A stretch of DNA of 64,000 nucleotides, taken from NCBI GenBank assembly GCA_933228675.1, contig OW121744.1, positions 59,043,775 to 59,107,774 of the forward strand, given 5' to 3'. The notes under the pieces were generated by a model, which was given only the letters and a program-made list of their open reading frames with translations, did not search any database and had not been told where the DNA came from. This document shows, piece by piece, positions 11,611-23,527 of the stretch (position 1 is its first letter; every line of letters begins with the position of its first letter). Origin of the DNA: Stomorhina lunata (taxonomy: Eukaryota > Arthropoda > Insecta > Diptera > Rhiniidae). Both the position numbers and the translations under genes were made by a program.

Positions 11611-12598
11611 AGACTAACATTTTGTCTTATTTCGCGAAAATCGCGGTTAAAAAAATAAAAAAAAATATTTTTTTTATTTTTTAACCGGTTCAATTTCGCA
11701 CTTTCGTAAAATAAGGTGCACTTTAATGTGGCTATATAATGGCTGTGTATAAAGAAAAGTTTAAAAAACTTAAACCAAATACTTGTGAACCAAAATGCGG
11801 AACATTGTCAACCAAATTTATAGTTTTAATTTGTAAAAATGCGATTTTCGTATGTAACCTAAAAATAGCGCCATCTTTTGACATAATTCAGCTGTTTTGA
11901 GCTATTGCTAATTATATCTAATCAATTTTAAAATTTTAATTTACCATTTTTGATGAAAAACCTCAATTTGGACATGGCACTGCTGTAGGACTTTGGCTAA
12001 AAATATAGACTGAAATCTAAGTAATATTTACTATAGAAATTAACCAAATAAAATGATTAATCCATAAACTTGCCTTTATGTATAAAAATCACGTTGATCA
12101 ACAAAATTTCATTATTCAATGATCTTAAACTGACCTTTCTCAAATGAATTTTAATAAAGTCTCCAAATTAAAATTTGTGTGTAACAATTTCGAAAACGTG
12201 AATGCATTTTCAGTTTGATTTATTACAAACCCCAATAGCTTTATTTCTAACATTGTTTCTAATAAAAATTATTTAATAACTTTGCGTATAATTAAGAAAT
12301 TTTAAACATTAGTTGTAGATTTTTATTAACTTTATAAAGTTTTTAAAAAATATTGGCGATGCTTAAGTATTTTGATTAAACAATTAAAATAAAATGTCAA
12401 TATCAAAATTATAAAATTTTATTATCTTGTTTCAAAAAATTATTTTTAAAATTGCTTAATTAATTTTTTTTACAATAGTAACATCAATGACCTATTGCGT
12501 AAAGCAGTTGCAAATAGTTAATGTTTGTGAACATTGAATTTCACAAACATTTTTTTTTATTTTTTTAAAAAAAATTGTCTATTACATTAATAAATTTA
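11611..12598. other. No gene seen
   Basis: AT-rich sequence of about 1 kb without coding signal. A short inverted phrase around 11640-11710 (cgaaaatcgcggttaaaaaaataaaa against ttttttaaccggttcaatttcg) may be part of an old element. Confidence 0.3.
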
Positions 12599-12691
12599 TA
12601 TTCTTAAACGAGCAATAATTGTATACTAGCGTATCCTGCTGTCGACACAATCGACCGTCATCTAGTTCATTGTGAATACAAATTTCCCGTG
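12599..12691 (-). repeat. Terminal fragment of an element X relative
   Basis: tattcttaaacgagcaataa here is the reverse complement of the end of element X at 15808-15836. After about 25 bases the two diverge, so this is the end of a related but distinct family member, interrupted by the SINE that follows. Confidence 0.5.
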
Positions 12692-13141
12692 CTGTGGCTT
12701 AGTTGGTTAGCACGTAATATCACATTAAGCCCGGGTTCGATCCCCGGTCTCGGCAACAACAATTTCTGTAATTATTAATTTCTATTAAATTTAAGGCCAT
12801 AGGCTTCACTGGGAGCCAATGATAACAGAATTTAAATTATTAGTTACCTCAGCATCTTCCATCGGCAGTAAGCCTACAGCAATAACACACCGTCTACGAA
12901 AAATAAATACAATTGGCTGCAAAACAAAAAAATGCGTCTAAATAACAACAAATGGCGCAAATTCACTGTTCTAAAAATAGATATGATGTGCAATTACAGT
13001 GTTGCTTTATCTCTCCCTTTCATCACCTTTTTCTTCTCCACTATCCCCTTTCCAAAGAAGGTTACCCAATTCGTATATACTCTATATGCAATTGTATAGG
13101 TAGTATTTGCCTGAGTGCTACTTCTCTTTAAAAAAAAAAAA
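12692..13141 (+). mobile_element. SINE A, copy 2 (best copy)
   Basis: A tRNA-derived SINE of about 450 bp. The head has A box tggcttagttgg and B box gggttcgatccccgg only about 30 bases apart, so the anticodon arm is collapsed. The body is shared with 5031-5404 and 53262-53640. The 3' end reads ttgcctgagtgctacttctc and then runs into a 12-base A tract. No reading frame; it would depend on a partner LINE, not identified here. Confidence 0.8.
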
Positions 13142-14306
13142 CTCATCACAATCAGAGCTTTAAGTCAAAAATGAGTGTCGATGTAGCAAGTTTTTAAAAT
13201 TCCTCGGGCTAAACGGATATGTGAAAATTGATCTCATTGATTTCTATGTCACTCCGTACAATAGAGCGTCAAATTGGCCAAATTGGCAAATCTATAATTA
13301 AAATTTGTGTAGCTCTCGAAGAGTTTACTGATTCAAGATATTCCATAATAAACCGTTTTTGCATCTTCAAAAGTGAATGAGAAAGAAAAAAGTGTTAGAC
13401 TTAGTACCTCTTATCAAAACAACTTGCTTTATCGATGTCAAAACAGCGCTTTGTGAAGTGATGAACAGATAAACTTGTAAGCGTTACTGACAAAAATGGT
13501 CTTATTAAACTTTTTAACAAAGATCCTAATATTTCAAATTTATTATCATTTTACTGCATAATTAACTGCGAGAACCACGAAGTATTTGGAATCTATAGAA
13601 GCTTACAGTTTAAAACCATTCCAGTCGCAATGCAAGATTTGCCTTTTAATATTCCTTCCTGATATTATAGCATTTTCTAAACATTAATCAGTTTTGAATT
13701 TACATTTGATTCAGACATAAATATGTATCATTTAATTCATTTTCTTGATAATAATCTGTAATTATTATAAACTTTCCTTCAAAAGACTGTTTTTTTAATC
13801 GGTAACATCCTTTTTGGGTATAAGTCACTCTTTACTACTGCGACCCTTAAAAATATTGGCATTGTAAAATTGCTCTTAATGACCTCATGCGTGCCCTTCC
13901 CTGGAATATTATTTAATTTTTTAACACAATATTTATCCCTCAATCACTCGAAGATTTTATCCCAATAAACCAACACAAAAAACATAATTCCATAAAATTT
14001 TAACTTCAAATAATACAAATTTGAAAGGTTTACATTTTATGCACTTTTTTTGTCAAATCTTCCAAAATACTAATTTTGTCTTTCACTCCCTCACCACAAA
14101 TAATAAAAACAATACCAATAATTGTTGTTGCTATTATCTTACAAAACAAAAACATTTATTTAATTGTAATAAAATACTCTTTATTTTTGTCTTTGTCTAC
14201 CACTATCTCCCCACAAATATACTCTTTTATTCTCATCACTCGCCAAAAATAATAAAAACAAAAGAAAACATGTTTGCATACAATTTCTTTTGTTTGATTC
14301 TTAATG
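13142..14306 (+). repeat. Family D segment, copy 1, 5' part
   Basis: About 1.16 kb nearly identical to 20045-21040 plus 23364-23500. It continues at 15837-16045 after the insertion of element X. Shared phrases include aatcagagctttaagtcaaa, ccattccagtcgcaatgcaa and cactccctcaccacaaataa. No convincing gene; the open frame at 14021-14323 is composition-driven. Confidence 0.8.
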
Positions 14307-15836
14307 TTAAAGTACCTGGTTGACCGAGCCTTGCTCGGAGCTTTATGATAAGCATTTTGAGGAAAATTTTAAAGTTTTTATATATTTTATATTATAAAGT
14401 GCTAAAATAAATTTAGAGGAAAGACATTGTAGAAATATTTAGTTAATTTTGAATTATTTGATTTATTTTGTCCGACCAACACATAGTTTGCATAGTTTAC
14501 AGTTTAACTCATTTCGAATAATTTTGGAAATTATTCATATGAACAGAAACCTCTGTCGACTCATGCGCAACAACTTTGCTAAAGATTATAGTCTGATCAA
14601 ATGCACAGTTTATGGTTTAATTCATTTTGAGTAGTTTGCAGTGGCGCCACCTGAAGTTGTTCATACCATATAAGAAACCTTTGTCTGCTTATTCGTAACA
14701 ACTTTGCTTATGATTATAACATGATCAAATGCACAGTTTACGATTTTATTCACTTTGAGTAATTTTCTGTGGTGCCACCTGTCGGACTTTGCTCATTCCA
14801 ATTCAAAAACCTTCTTCGGCTTCTCAGTAACAACTTTGCTGAAGATTATAGCATGATTAAATATACAGCATACGATTAAATTGACTTTGAGTAAATTTCA
14901 GTGGCGCCACCAGTCGAAATTTCTTCATACCAACTAAGAAACCTTCGTCGGCTCATGTGCAACAACTTTGCTAAAGATCATAGCATGATCAAATGTACAG
15001 TTTACGATTTAATTAATTTTTAGTAATTTTCAGTGGCGCCACCTGTCGGAAATTCGGTTTACCAACTTAGAAACCTCCGCCGGCTTATCCGCAACATCTT
15101 TGCTAAAGAGCATAACATATGATCAAACTTACAGTTTACTATTCTATTAAGAACATACATACAGACAAACATTCATTTGTTTTAAAGTTATAACATTACT
15201 AATTTTTTCCCCTTTTTATCCCCTAATTTCAAAAAGTTCCATATGCATAATTGGTACTTCTTTGGTACCAATTGAATTCGGTACATTTTATTAGAAAGCA
15301 GTTAACATAATTTTCCTATTCATATTACTTTTGTAGATGTTAAGTTATCAGTTTATCCCTTTTTTACACATTTTGGCCCCAAAATCAAGAAAGTACCAAA
15401 TACGTGTTCAATATTTCTTTCACATCTATTGATTGCAGTACAAAGTTTTTTTCTATATTCCTTAGTTTAAAATATAAGAGAGGGTTAAAAAGGTACAAAA
15501 AAACTATTTTCACCCTTTTTTACCCCTTATCGGACATAGTTTCAAAAAAGTACCAAACACCTATCCGTTTATTTTCATAGCTGTTTAAAACGTAATTTAA
15601 ATTTTGTTTCTATACCTATTACTTAAGGAGATATAGCGTTTTCGATTTTTTCCCCTTTTTACCCGTTTTTACCCTCTTAGAGGCAAAGGTTCCAAAAGTC
15701 CCTTCTTCTTCGACCTATACATCAAAAAAGATACCCACTGTCCAAATTTTATCAAAATCGTTAGAGCCGTTTTCGAGATAGTCATTCTATATATATATAT
15801 ATATATACAATTATTGCTCGTTTAAGAATATAAGAT
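14307..15836 (+). mobile_element. Element X, copy 1 (rolling-circle-like, tandem-repeat core)
   Basis: Absent from the matching site in the second D copy (join near 23497), so its limits are fixed by an empty site: ...aatgttaaa | gtacctgg ... aatataag | atttcatatg. One end has a hairpin (ccgagc-ctt-gctcgg) about 12 bases inside. The core has about 130-bp tandem repeats, and the other end has a TA tract next to acaattattgctcgtttaag. Hairpin end, tandem core, microsatellite and little or no target duplication resemble Helentron-type non-autonomous (DINE/HINE) elements. That class call is inference; no Rep/helicase is present. Confidence 0.7.
14545..15130. repeat. Tandem repeat of about 130 bp with GTGGCGCCAC core
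   Basis: Four full units plus a partial one, with the palindromic gtggcgccac (one unit gtggtgccac) at 14641, 14769, 14901 and 15033. Each unit also carries gaaacctt.gtcggct, aacaactttgctaaagat and catgatcaaatg.acagttta. Inverted, more decayed units occur at 18370-18700. Confidence 0.85.
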
Positions 15837-16045
15837 TTCATATGCATGTGAGTTTTCTTTATTGTGTTAGTAAGATTTTTAAATACCAAACCGATTTTTT
15901 AAAACTGAACCGATTTTAATAAAATATAGATTCGTCTGATCTACGGAAAAATATCTTTGAAATGGTATAAAATTTTCCAGAAATGAGTGTATAATTAAAG
16001 TGTAAAAGGGGATAATAAATGGGTGCTTCCGTATTAATATTATAG
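15837..16045 (+). repeat. Family D segment, copy 1, 3' part
   Basis: Continues family D after element X; matches 23498-23527 plus 24020-24205, including gtgttagtaagatttttaaa and ggggataataaatgggtgct. It ends at tattaatattatagat, after which the TA microsatellite starts. Confidence 0.75.
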
Positions 16046-16190
<145 letters not shown>

Positions 16191-16412
16191 CAGTGGTTCA
16201 AACGTATAATCGGACATCGGTATAACACTTAGTTTAAGAGAAAAAACAACAATTTATTTCATAAAAAAACAAAAAATAACAAAAATAATTCATATTTTGA
16301 GATCAAACGAATAATCGGACATAATAATAAATACAGACTTTTAAACAACTTAGAAATAAAAAAAATATTTCGTAGCACACCCTTTGGATTCAATAACATT
16401 TCTGAGTCTATT

Positions 16413-17012
16413 TTACATCGAATTGACCAAATTGCCGCCCACTTCCGACGGAATATTGTTCCACTCATGTAGATACGCTGATTTTAGTTCCATTATATTG
16501 TTGTAGTTGTTTTTATACACTCTACGACCTAGTTCATCACATAAATGCTCTATAACATTTAAGTCTGAGGATTGTGGGGGAGGACTCAACAGCTTAGGGC
16601 AGTGGTGGATCAGCCAGAGCTTCGCAATAGCAAATGTTTGCTTAGGGTCATTGTCTTGGTAGAAAGCAAACTTGTTTAAAATTCCAAGTTTTTCTGCGCT
16701 CAGCTTAACATTTTGCTTTAAAATATGTACATAGACAAATTTGTCCATTTTTTCATCTATGAAATGCAAACTTCCAACACCAGCACTTGACATACAGCCC
16801 CAAACCATCACAGACCCATGTTTTAGTGCCGCACGTTTAAATTCTGTGTTAGGTTTACACCAAACGAAGGTCCTTCCATGTGATCCGTGAAGATTAAATT
16901 TACTCTCATCGGTAAAAAGGACCTGTATAAGGTATAAAAATTACTTAATTTTTATAAAATATGCCGTAAATTAATAATTTACCGTATCACATAACTCTTT
17001 ATTGTGTAAAGT
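16413..17012 (-). pseudogene. Tc1-like transposase, C-terminal half (left arm)
   Basis: Reading the minus strand from the centre: HNKELCDT, then a likely 63-nt intron (16920-16983 region; gtaaatt...cttatacag), then VLFTDESKFNLHG with the first catalytic Asp. VMVWGCMSS follows, then YQDNDPKQT with the second Asp, and SDLNVIEHLCDELG with the Glu. It runs to VNSM and a stop. All three catalytic residues are present but the N-terminal helix-turn-helix part is missing, so it cannot encode a full transposase. Confidence 0.8.
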
Positions 17013-17481
17013 GCGACAGTTATGGGGGAGGGTCTGTAATGGTTTGGGGCTGTATGTCAAGTGCTGGTGTTAGAAATTTGCATTTAATAGATGGAAAAAT
17101 GGACAAGTTTGTCTATTTAGATATTATAAAGCAAAATGTTAAGCAGAGCGCAGAAAAACTTGGTTTTTAAACAAGTTTGCTTTCTACCAATACAATGACC
17201 CTAAGCACACATCTACCGTTGTGAAGCTCTGGCTGATGCACCATTGCCCTAAGCTGTTGAGTCCTCCCCCACAATCCTCAGACTTAAATGTCATAGAGAA
17301 TTTATGGGATGAACTAGGTCGTAGAGTGTATAAAAACAGCTATAACAAGATAAATGAACTAAAATCAGCGTTGTTACATGAGTGGAACAATATTCCGTCG
17401 GAAGTGGGCGCCAATTTGGTCAATTCGATGCAAAACAGACTCAGAAATGTTATTGAATCCAAAGGGTGTGCTACGAAATAA
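17013..17481 (+). pseudogene. Tc1-like transposase, C-terminal half (right arm)
   Basis: Begins in SYGGGSVMVWGCM, after the first catalytic region, and runs to SKGCATK and a stop. The second catalytic Asp is replaced (FYQYNDPKH in place of QDND), and a frameshift lies near 17165 (cttggtttttaaacaag). The intact tail SDLNVIENLWDELG retains the catalytic Glu. A dead inverted partner of the left arm. Confidence 0.8.
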
Positions 17482-17749
17482 TAATTTTTTTTCTAAGTTG
17501 TTTAAAAGTCTGTATTTATTAGTATGTCCGATTATTCGTTTGATCTCAAAATATGAATTATTTTTGATATTTTTTGTTTTTTTATGAAATAAATTGTTGT
17601 TTTTTTCTCTTTTTTGGTTTTATAGACAAATAAAATAATTTTTATATCGAAATTCATCAAAAAGAATTTTTTATTGAAAAAGATCTTGTTATAAAAGCAC
17701 TTAAACTAAGTGTTATACCGATGTCCGATTATACGTTTGAACCACTGTA

Positions 17750-18955
17750 TATATATTTAGAATGGCTATCTCGAAAGATTTTGATTTAATTTGTACGGTT
17801 AGTAACTTTTTTGATGTATAGCTCCAGTAAGAAGGGGGCAAAAACCTCTAAGGGGACAAAAACGGGTAAAAAAAGGGATCAATATAGAAACAACATTAAA
17901 ATTACGTTTTGAACAACTATAAAAATAAGTGGACAGGTGTTTGGTACTTTTTTGAAACTATGCCCGATAGGGGGTAAAAAGTGGTAAAAGTAGTTTTATT
18001 GGTACTATTTTAAACCCACACATATCTTTTGAACCAAAAAATAGAGAAAGGAACTTTGTACTAGAATCGATAAATGTGAAAAAAAAAAAAAATATTGAAC
18101 ACATATTTGGTACTTCTTTGATTTCGGCTGCCGAAATGGTTGAAAAAGGGATTAAATGATAACTTAAAATCTCATAAAGTAAAATGAATAGGAACAATAA
18201 ATTAACTGCGTTTTTATAAAATGTACTGAATTCAATTGGTACCAAAGAAGTACCAAATATGCAGATTGAACTTTTTAAGATTAGGGAATAAAAAATGGAA
18301 CGAATTGATAATGTTATAACTTTTAAGCAATTGAATGTTTGTCTGTCTGTATGTGCTTTATAGAACAGTAAACTATGCACTTGCTCATGTTATGCTCTTC
18401 AGCAAATTTATTGCGCATGAGCCAGCAAAGGTTTTTAAGTTGGCACGATTAATTTCAGCCAGGTGGCGCCACTGAAAATTACTCAAAATGATTTAGATCG
18501 TAAACTGTGTATGTCATGCTATGATCTTTAAAAAAGTTGTAGCGCACCAGCCGACGAAGGTTTCTTAGTTGGTATGACCAATTACCGACAGATGGCTCCA
18601 TTAAAAATTACTCAAAATGAATTAAATCGTAATCTGCACATTTGATAATGCTGTGATCTTTAACAAAGTCATTGCAGATGAGCCGACGAGAGTTTCTAAA
18701 TAAGAATGTATTTATGACCAATTTCAAAAACATATTCAAAATAAATTGAACTGTAAACTATGCATTTGATCATGTGTTGATCGGACGAAATGAATGAATT
18801 TATTCAAAATTAATTGAATGTTTGTGTGCGATGTCTTTCATATAAATTAATTTATTTGGCTATTACTTTGTGCAATAAAATATTTTAAAACTTTAAAATA
18901 TGCCTCAAAATGCTTATCCTAAAGCTCCGAGCAAGGCTCGGTCAACCAGGTACTT
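17750..18955 (-). mobile_element. Element X, copy 2 (inverted)
   Basis: Reverse complement of 14307-15800: it ends at 18953 with the hairpin gctccgagcaaggctcgg and aaccaggtac, and contains decayed 130-bp units (gtggcgccac at about 18463). The inner terminus is lost in the TA tract beside the Tc1 element. With copy 1 it forms a foldback structure with arms over 1 kb. Confidence 0.75.
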
Positions 18956-19620
18956 AATAAATAAATGTAATAGACTGGAATTTAGTGTGAAATATTTTTC
19001 TTTGAATAAAGATTTGTTTTAATTTAAAAAAAATTTCAGAAAATAAATTAAGTTTTTAATAACCCGTTTTTGTCTGTCACCTATGAAATGTTAAACTGTC
19101 AACATAAATCCAATTTCAACTTCTGTTTAAATAAATTTTAAGCAAATTATTGCTAATTTTATTCAAGATATGAATCTTTCTCACACATTTTTTTTTTAAA
19201 GGTAAAAAAATGTTTTAACCATGTTTTTGCTTCAAATCTTTTAAAGCATCTATTTTTTATCATTTTCAAATTTCCAAAAATAAATAATTCTGTTTTAAAT
19301 AAAAATTATTAAATGTTCTTGCTATATCTCAAAGAAATAAATTCTCTTGTTGACCATGATTATTTTTTTAATAATTATAAATCAAAATTATTTTACTCGT
19401 GTATGTTATGATTTGTTAAGAACATTAGAAATCATGTTCACATATTTCTTAAGAAATAACAAAAATTAGAGATATCAAATAGTTTTTAAGCCGTCATCAA
19501 ATATTCTAGATTTTTGATTACTTGTCCAGAATTAAAACCAATTATTTCTAAATAATCTAACTATCCTTTTCTGGTTTAAAAAGATTTTAAATATAAAAGT
19601 TTAATCAAAAAATTAAAAAA
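18956..19620. other. No gene seen
   Basis: Very AT-rich sequence without coding signal or recognisable repeat. Confidence 0.3.
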
Positions 19621-19621
19621 A

Positions 19622-20008
19622 AAACAAGTCGGTCAAGCCCGACTATATAATACCCTTCACTACTAAGGTCAAATATGGGCCAACAATTAAAAAAGTTTTC
19701 CTTAAGTCTTAGAGATATACATACATATACTTTGTGCTATTTTTTAAAAATTGCGAGATTTATATCATTTCCGGCTAAGGACCTAATATGGGAGCTAGGA
19801 TCAATTGTGGACCGATTGTTACCAAATTTTGGTTATTGGTTCATATTTATAAAATATTTATCTGCGAAAAGTTTAAGTAATCAAATGCATTTATCTTTAG
19901 AGTTATTAACGTTTTTGTGCTTTTATGTGTATATAAACGTCTTTTGAGAATGAGTCTTGTATGGGAGGTATGGTCAAATATGGGCCGATTTTTACAAAAT
20001 TAGGAACA
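19622..20008 (-). repeat. Family G fragment
   Basis: Starts with gtcggtcaagcccgactata and atacccttcactactaaggt, the reversed family G terminus, and resembles 1009-1400. It breaks off at about 20008, where the D segment begins. Confidence 0.6.
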
Positions 20009-21040
20009 CATATGCAATTGTATAGGCAGTATTTGCCTCTATAAAAAGAAAACTCATAAATAGAAAACTCATACAATCAGAGCTTTAAGTCAAAAATGAC
20101 AGTGTCGATGTAGCAAGTTTTTAAAATTGCTCGGGCTAAACGGATATGTGGAGAAATTGATCTCATTTATTTCTGTGTCACTCCATACAACAGAGCGTCG
20201 AATTGGTTAAATTGGCAAAACTATAATTAAAAATTATGTAGCTCTCGAAGAGTTTACTGATTCGAGATATTCCATAATAAACCGTTTTTGCATCTTCAGA
20301 ACTGAATGAGAAGGAAAAAGTGTTAGACTTAGTAGCTCTTACCAAAACATCTTGCGTTATCGATGTCAAAATGCTCTGTGAAGTGATGAACAGATAAACT
20401 TGTAAGCGTTACTAAAGGACTGACAAAAATGATAGAGAAATCAAGGTCTTATTTAACTATTTCAAAAAGATCCTAATATTTAAAATTTATTATCATTTTA
20501 CTGCATAATTAACCGCGAGAACCACGAAGTACTTGGAATCTGTAGAAGCTTACAGTTTAAGACCATTCCAGTCGCAATGCAAGATTTGCCTTTTAATATT
20601 CCTTCCTGATATTATAGCATTTTCTAAACTATAATCAGTTTTGAATTTACATTTGATTCAGACATATGTATCATTTAATTCATTTTCTTGATAATAATCT
20701 GTAATTATTATAAACTTTCATTCAAAAGACTGTTTTTTTAATCGGTAACATCCTTTTTGGACTTTTGACTCTTAAAAAAATTGGCATTGTAAAATAGCTC
20801 TTAATGATCTCATCAATCACTCGAAGATTTTATCCCAATAAACTAACCCAAAAAACAAAATTCCATAAAAATTTAACTTCAAATAATTCTAATTTGAAAG
20901 GTTTACATTTTAAGTACTTTTTTTTTTGTCAAATCTTCCAAAATATTAATTTTGTCTTTCACTCCCTCACCACAAATAATAAAAACAATACCAATAATTT
21001 TTGTTGCTATTATTTTACAAAACAAAAACATTTATTTAAT
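20009..21040 (+). repeat. Family D segment, copy 2, 5' part
   Basis: Matches 13087-14165, starting with a piece of the SINE A 3' end (gcaattgtataggcagtatt). It is interrupted by the hAT-like element at 21087-23355 and continues from 23364. Confidence 0.8.
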
Positions 21041-21044
21041 AATT

Positions 21045-21093
21045 AACGCTGATTTTATTACAATTAAATTTTAATTGTAATAAAATCAGCGTT
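21045..21093. repeat. 49-bp palindrome at a transposon end
   Basis: aacgctgattttattacaat and its reverse complement meet with almost no loop. It consists of the target sequence (ttgtaataaaat) plus the first bases of the hAT-like terminus, inverted next to themselves. Probably an insertion or repair artefact. Confidence 0.8.
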
Positions 21094-21254
21094 ACCGCTG
21101 ACAAATTTAAAAAAGTCGCAAAAAAAGTCGCTTTAAAAAAAAAAAGTCGCACAAAAAGTCGCGCTCAACAAAAAAAAGTCGCACATTTTTTTTATAACAT
21201 TTTTTCTTAAACAATAAACAAAAAGCCATAAAACAATTCGTACTTGAAAAGATA

Positions 21255-22790
21255 TTATATATAGGCAGAAATCAAACAGTTTTAATTCCTAAGAAACCGA
21301 CTTTCAACTCGAATAATTTTTGTACTCTTAGGTGTACGGAAAATCTAATTACAAATTTGAACTCCTAAGACTTCAGGTAAATTGAACACAAAATTTTAGT
21401 AGCGCAAGCATGATAAAAGAAATTAGTAAGGTATAGCCGTTCTCTCTTTTGTCAGCCATATTAACTTTCTGACGTTTGATCGAATTATTATTTTCTTTTC
21501 TCAAATTATGCTACCATACTACTTTTGAAAATCCCAGTTTCTGTTTGCTATTATACTATAAACACAATCACGACTGCAGGCTACGGGCTACAACCTGTTA
21601 AAATTAGAATACAATAATTCAAATAAAAATCATTTTTTAAGCGTCGACATAGCCACACGACTACCGACTACCGTTATAGATATAGATAAAAAATATATAC
21701 ATTTTATATATAATATAAAAATGTATATTTAATAAATAAAATTTTACTTCTATTGAGTTAGAGCTATATAAATATTATTTATATAACTCTAACTCAATAG
21801 AAGTAAAATTTTACGCTGCCATAACTAACACGCTACATATGCTAGAGCTAAGTAGTTTATGTTATATTAAAGCTCAGTATATTCTGTATAAAATTCATTA
21901 TATAAAAGACCATACTTATATCTATATTATTTTAAGATATGCTCATTTTTATAAACAAAGTCGGTTGTAGAAATAAGTTTTGAGTATATGAGCTCTTAAT
22001 CTTTATAAATCGGAAGAATGTATAATATATCATTTGAATGATACTTTCAGTAGCTTTTGTTTGATATACCAGTTTATATCGGATATAAACTTCTAAAGTT
22101 ATGCCGTATAATTTTTGAAATTTAAAAAGCCCATAATTCTCATACTATAAAAGATCACACCAAAATCTATCTATAAGAACATAACATATTTGAAGATACG
22201 CTTTTTAAATAAAATTTTGGTGAAAATAAAATTTTCAATCCCAAAAAGAAGCTGAAGAAACTGTAACATAAATTATAAAAAAATATGTTACACAAAAATA
22301 TTTTAAATATATTATGATAAAATTGAATTGTCTCAAGTCTTTTTTTTCCTTGTGCTGGATCCGCTAAACTTTAAAAAATAAGTTGTAACGAAATGTTTAC
22401 AACACATTACACATTATACGTTCAAAATTTCCTAATAATAATATTCCCATTTTTCACATGTGGCAACGACTTTTATAATTGTTTACAAAAAACAAATTTC
22501 AAATATTTCGCATTTACTTCAAAAAATTTTTTTGTAAGAGAGAACGGTTATACCTTACAATTTTTTTGCCATGAGCGCAAGTTTGCACTTTATAGGTGTA
22601 AATGGCGAAACGAAAATTTAAATTTTTTAAAACTTAACACCTAAAACCAAAAGCGCCAGAAAAATAATTTTTTGCTAAAATTTTATGAAGATTTTAAAGA
22701 TCGTGCAAAAAGTATATACATATTGCTTTTTATGGTTTTAGATAACAAACTGAGACCAAATCATATAAAAGGTATGAAAAAGATGTCATT
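21255..22790 (+). repeat. Family C repeat, copy 2, inside the hAT-like element
   Basis: Both ends match family C (cgactttcaactcgaataat near 21300; gataacaaactgagaccaaa near 22745), but the middle has about 900 extra bases relative to 9420-10240. These include an inverted pair around 21730-21810 (tctattgagttagagctata and its complement). Confidence 0.55.
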
Positions 22791-23115
22791 TACCTTTATA
22801 AGCTGAGACCGCAAAGGCTTTATCTAAAAACATTTTACTGAAGCACATCGCGAATTGAGCACAAAATTGGTCAGGAATGGTGTTAAAAACTTTCTGCATC
22901 TTCGAAGAGCATGAGAGTTGTTGGGAAACTTCATCATCTTCTGACTCTGAACTTGATTGTATTTTAATTGTATTGTATTTCTTTTTGCTCGAACTATAAA
23001 TGTAAAATATTAATGAAATAATGACAAACGAACAAAACCAATATTTTTTTGCGGGAGTTGTCGAGATATCGGCTCTGCCGCCAAAATTTATTTGTTTTAG
23101 TTTTTTATTGTACAA
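22786..23115 (-). other. Unidentified 109-codon open frame in the hAT-like element
   Basis: An open frame with a less repetitive composition than its surroundings: an acidic Ser-rich patch (SSSESEDDEVSQQ) followed by PDQFCAQFAMCFSKMFLDKAF. I recognise no domain. It may be a captured or decayed transposon protein fragment; it could equally be chance. Confidence 0.2.
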
Positions 23116-23363
23116 AAAGTTTTTTCAAAGTGATGGTATTTATACTTAAGTGAAAATCATTTAAGGGAATTTTAGTTAAGATATTGAATATGGGCTAAAA
23201 ATAAAAATTTTAAATAATTTTGTAAAAAGGTGTCAAAAGTCGCACACAATTCAAAAAGTAGCAAAAAAGGGCCATGGAAGAAAAGTCGCAGGTTGCGTCG
23301 CAGGCCACCTGAAAAAGTCGCAAATTGCGACTTTAGTCGCATAACGGTAACGCTGAATAAAAT

Positions 23364-23527
23364 ACTCTTTATTTTTGTCTTTGTCTACCACTATCTCCCC
23401 ACAAATATACTCTTTTATTCTCATCACTCGCCAAAAATAATAAAAACAAAAGAAAACATGTTTGCATACAATTTCTTTTGTTTGATTCTTAATGTTAAAT
23501 TTCATATGCATGTGAGTTTTCTTTATT
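23364..23527 (+). repeat. Family D segment, copy 2, middle part
   Basis: Matches 14172-14306 joined directly to 15837-15865, so it shows the state before element X inserted in copy 1. Interrupted at 23528 by a MITE. Confidence 0.75.

Larger units (their letters stand above)
16191..17747. mobile_element. Palindromic Tc1-like element
   Basis: Bounded by identical 48-base inverted ends starting cagtggttcaaacgtataat, flanked by TA on both sides. Each end has two copies of a binding-site-like repeat (tcaaacg.ataatcggacat): outer at 16198 and 17721, inner at 16303 and 17524, the IR/DR layout known from some Tc1 elements. The body is two transposase C-terminal halves arranged head to head with the junction near 17010; N-terminal DNA-binding regions are absent from both. 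Confidence 0.9.
21087..23355. mobile_element. hAT-like non-autonomous element, 2.27 kb
   Basis: Terminal inverted repeats CAGCGTTACCG at both ends, flanked by an exact 8-bp duplication AATAAAAT (21079-21086 and 23356-23363). The paralogous site near 14170-14185 has a single AATAAAAT and no insert, which proves the insertion. TIR form and 8-bp duplication fit the hAT superfamily. Subterminal regions carry repeated aaaagtcgc motifs. The interior is mostly a family C copy; no hAT transposase is visible. Confidence 0.85.

Noticed and set aside
14021..14323. 100-codon frame in family D as a gene
   Set aside because: The composition follows AT-rich repeat sequence, the other D copy does not keep the frame across its insertions, and no domain is visible.
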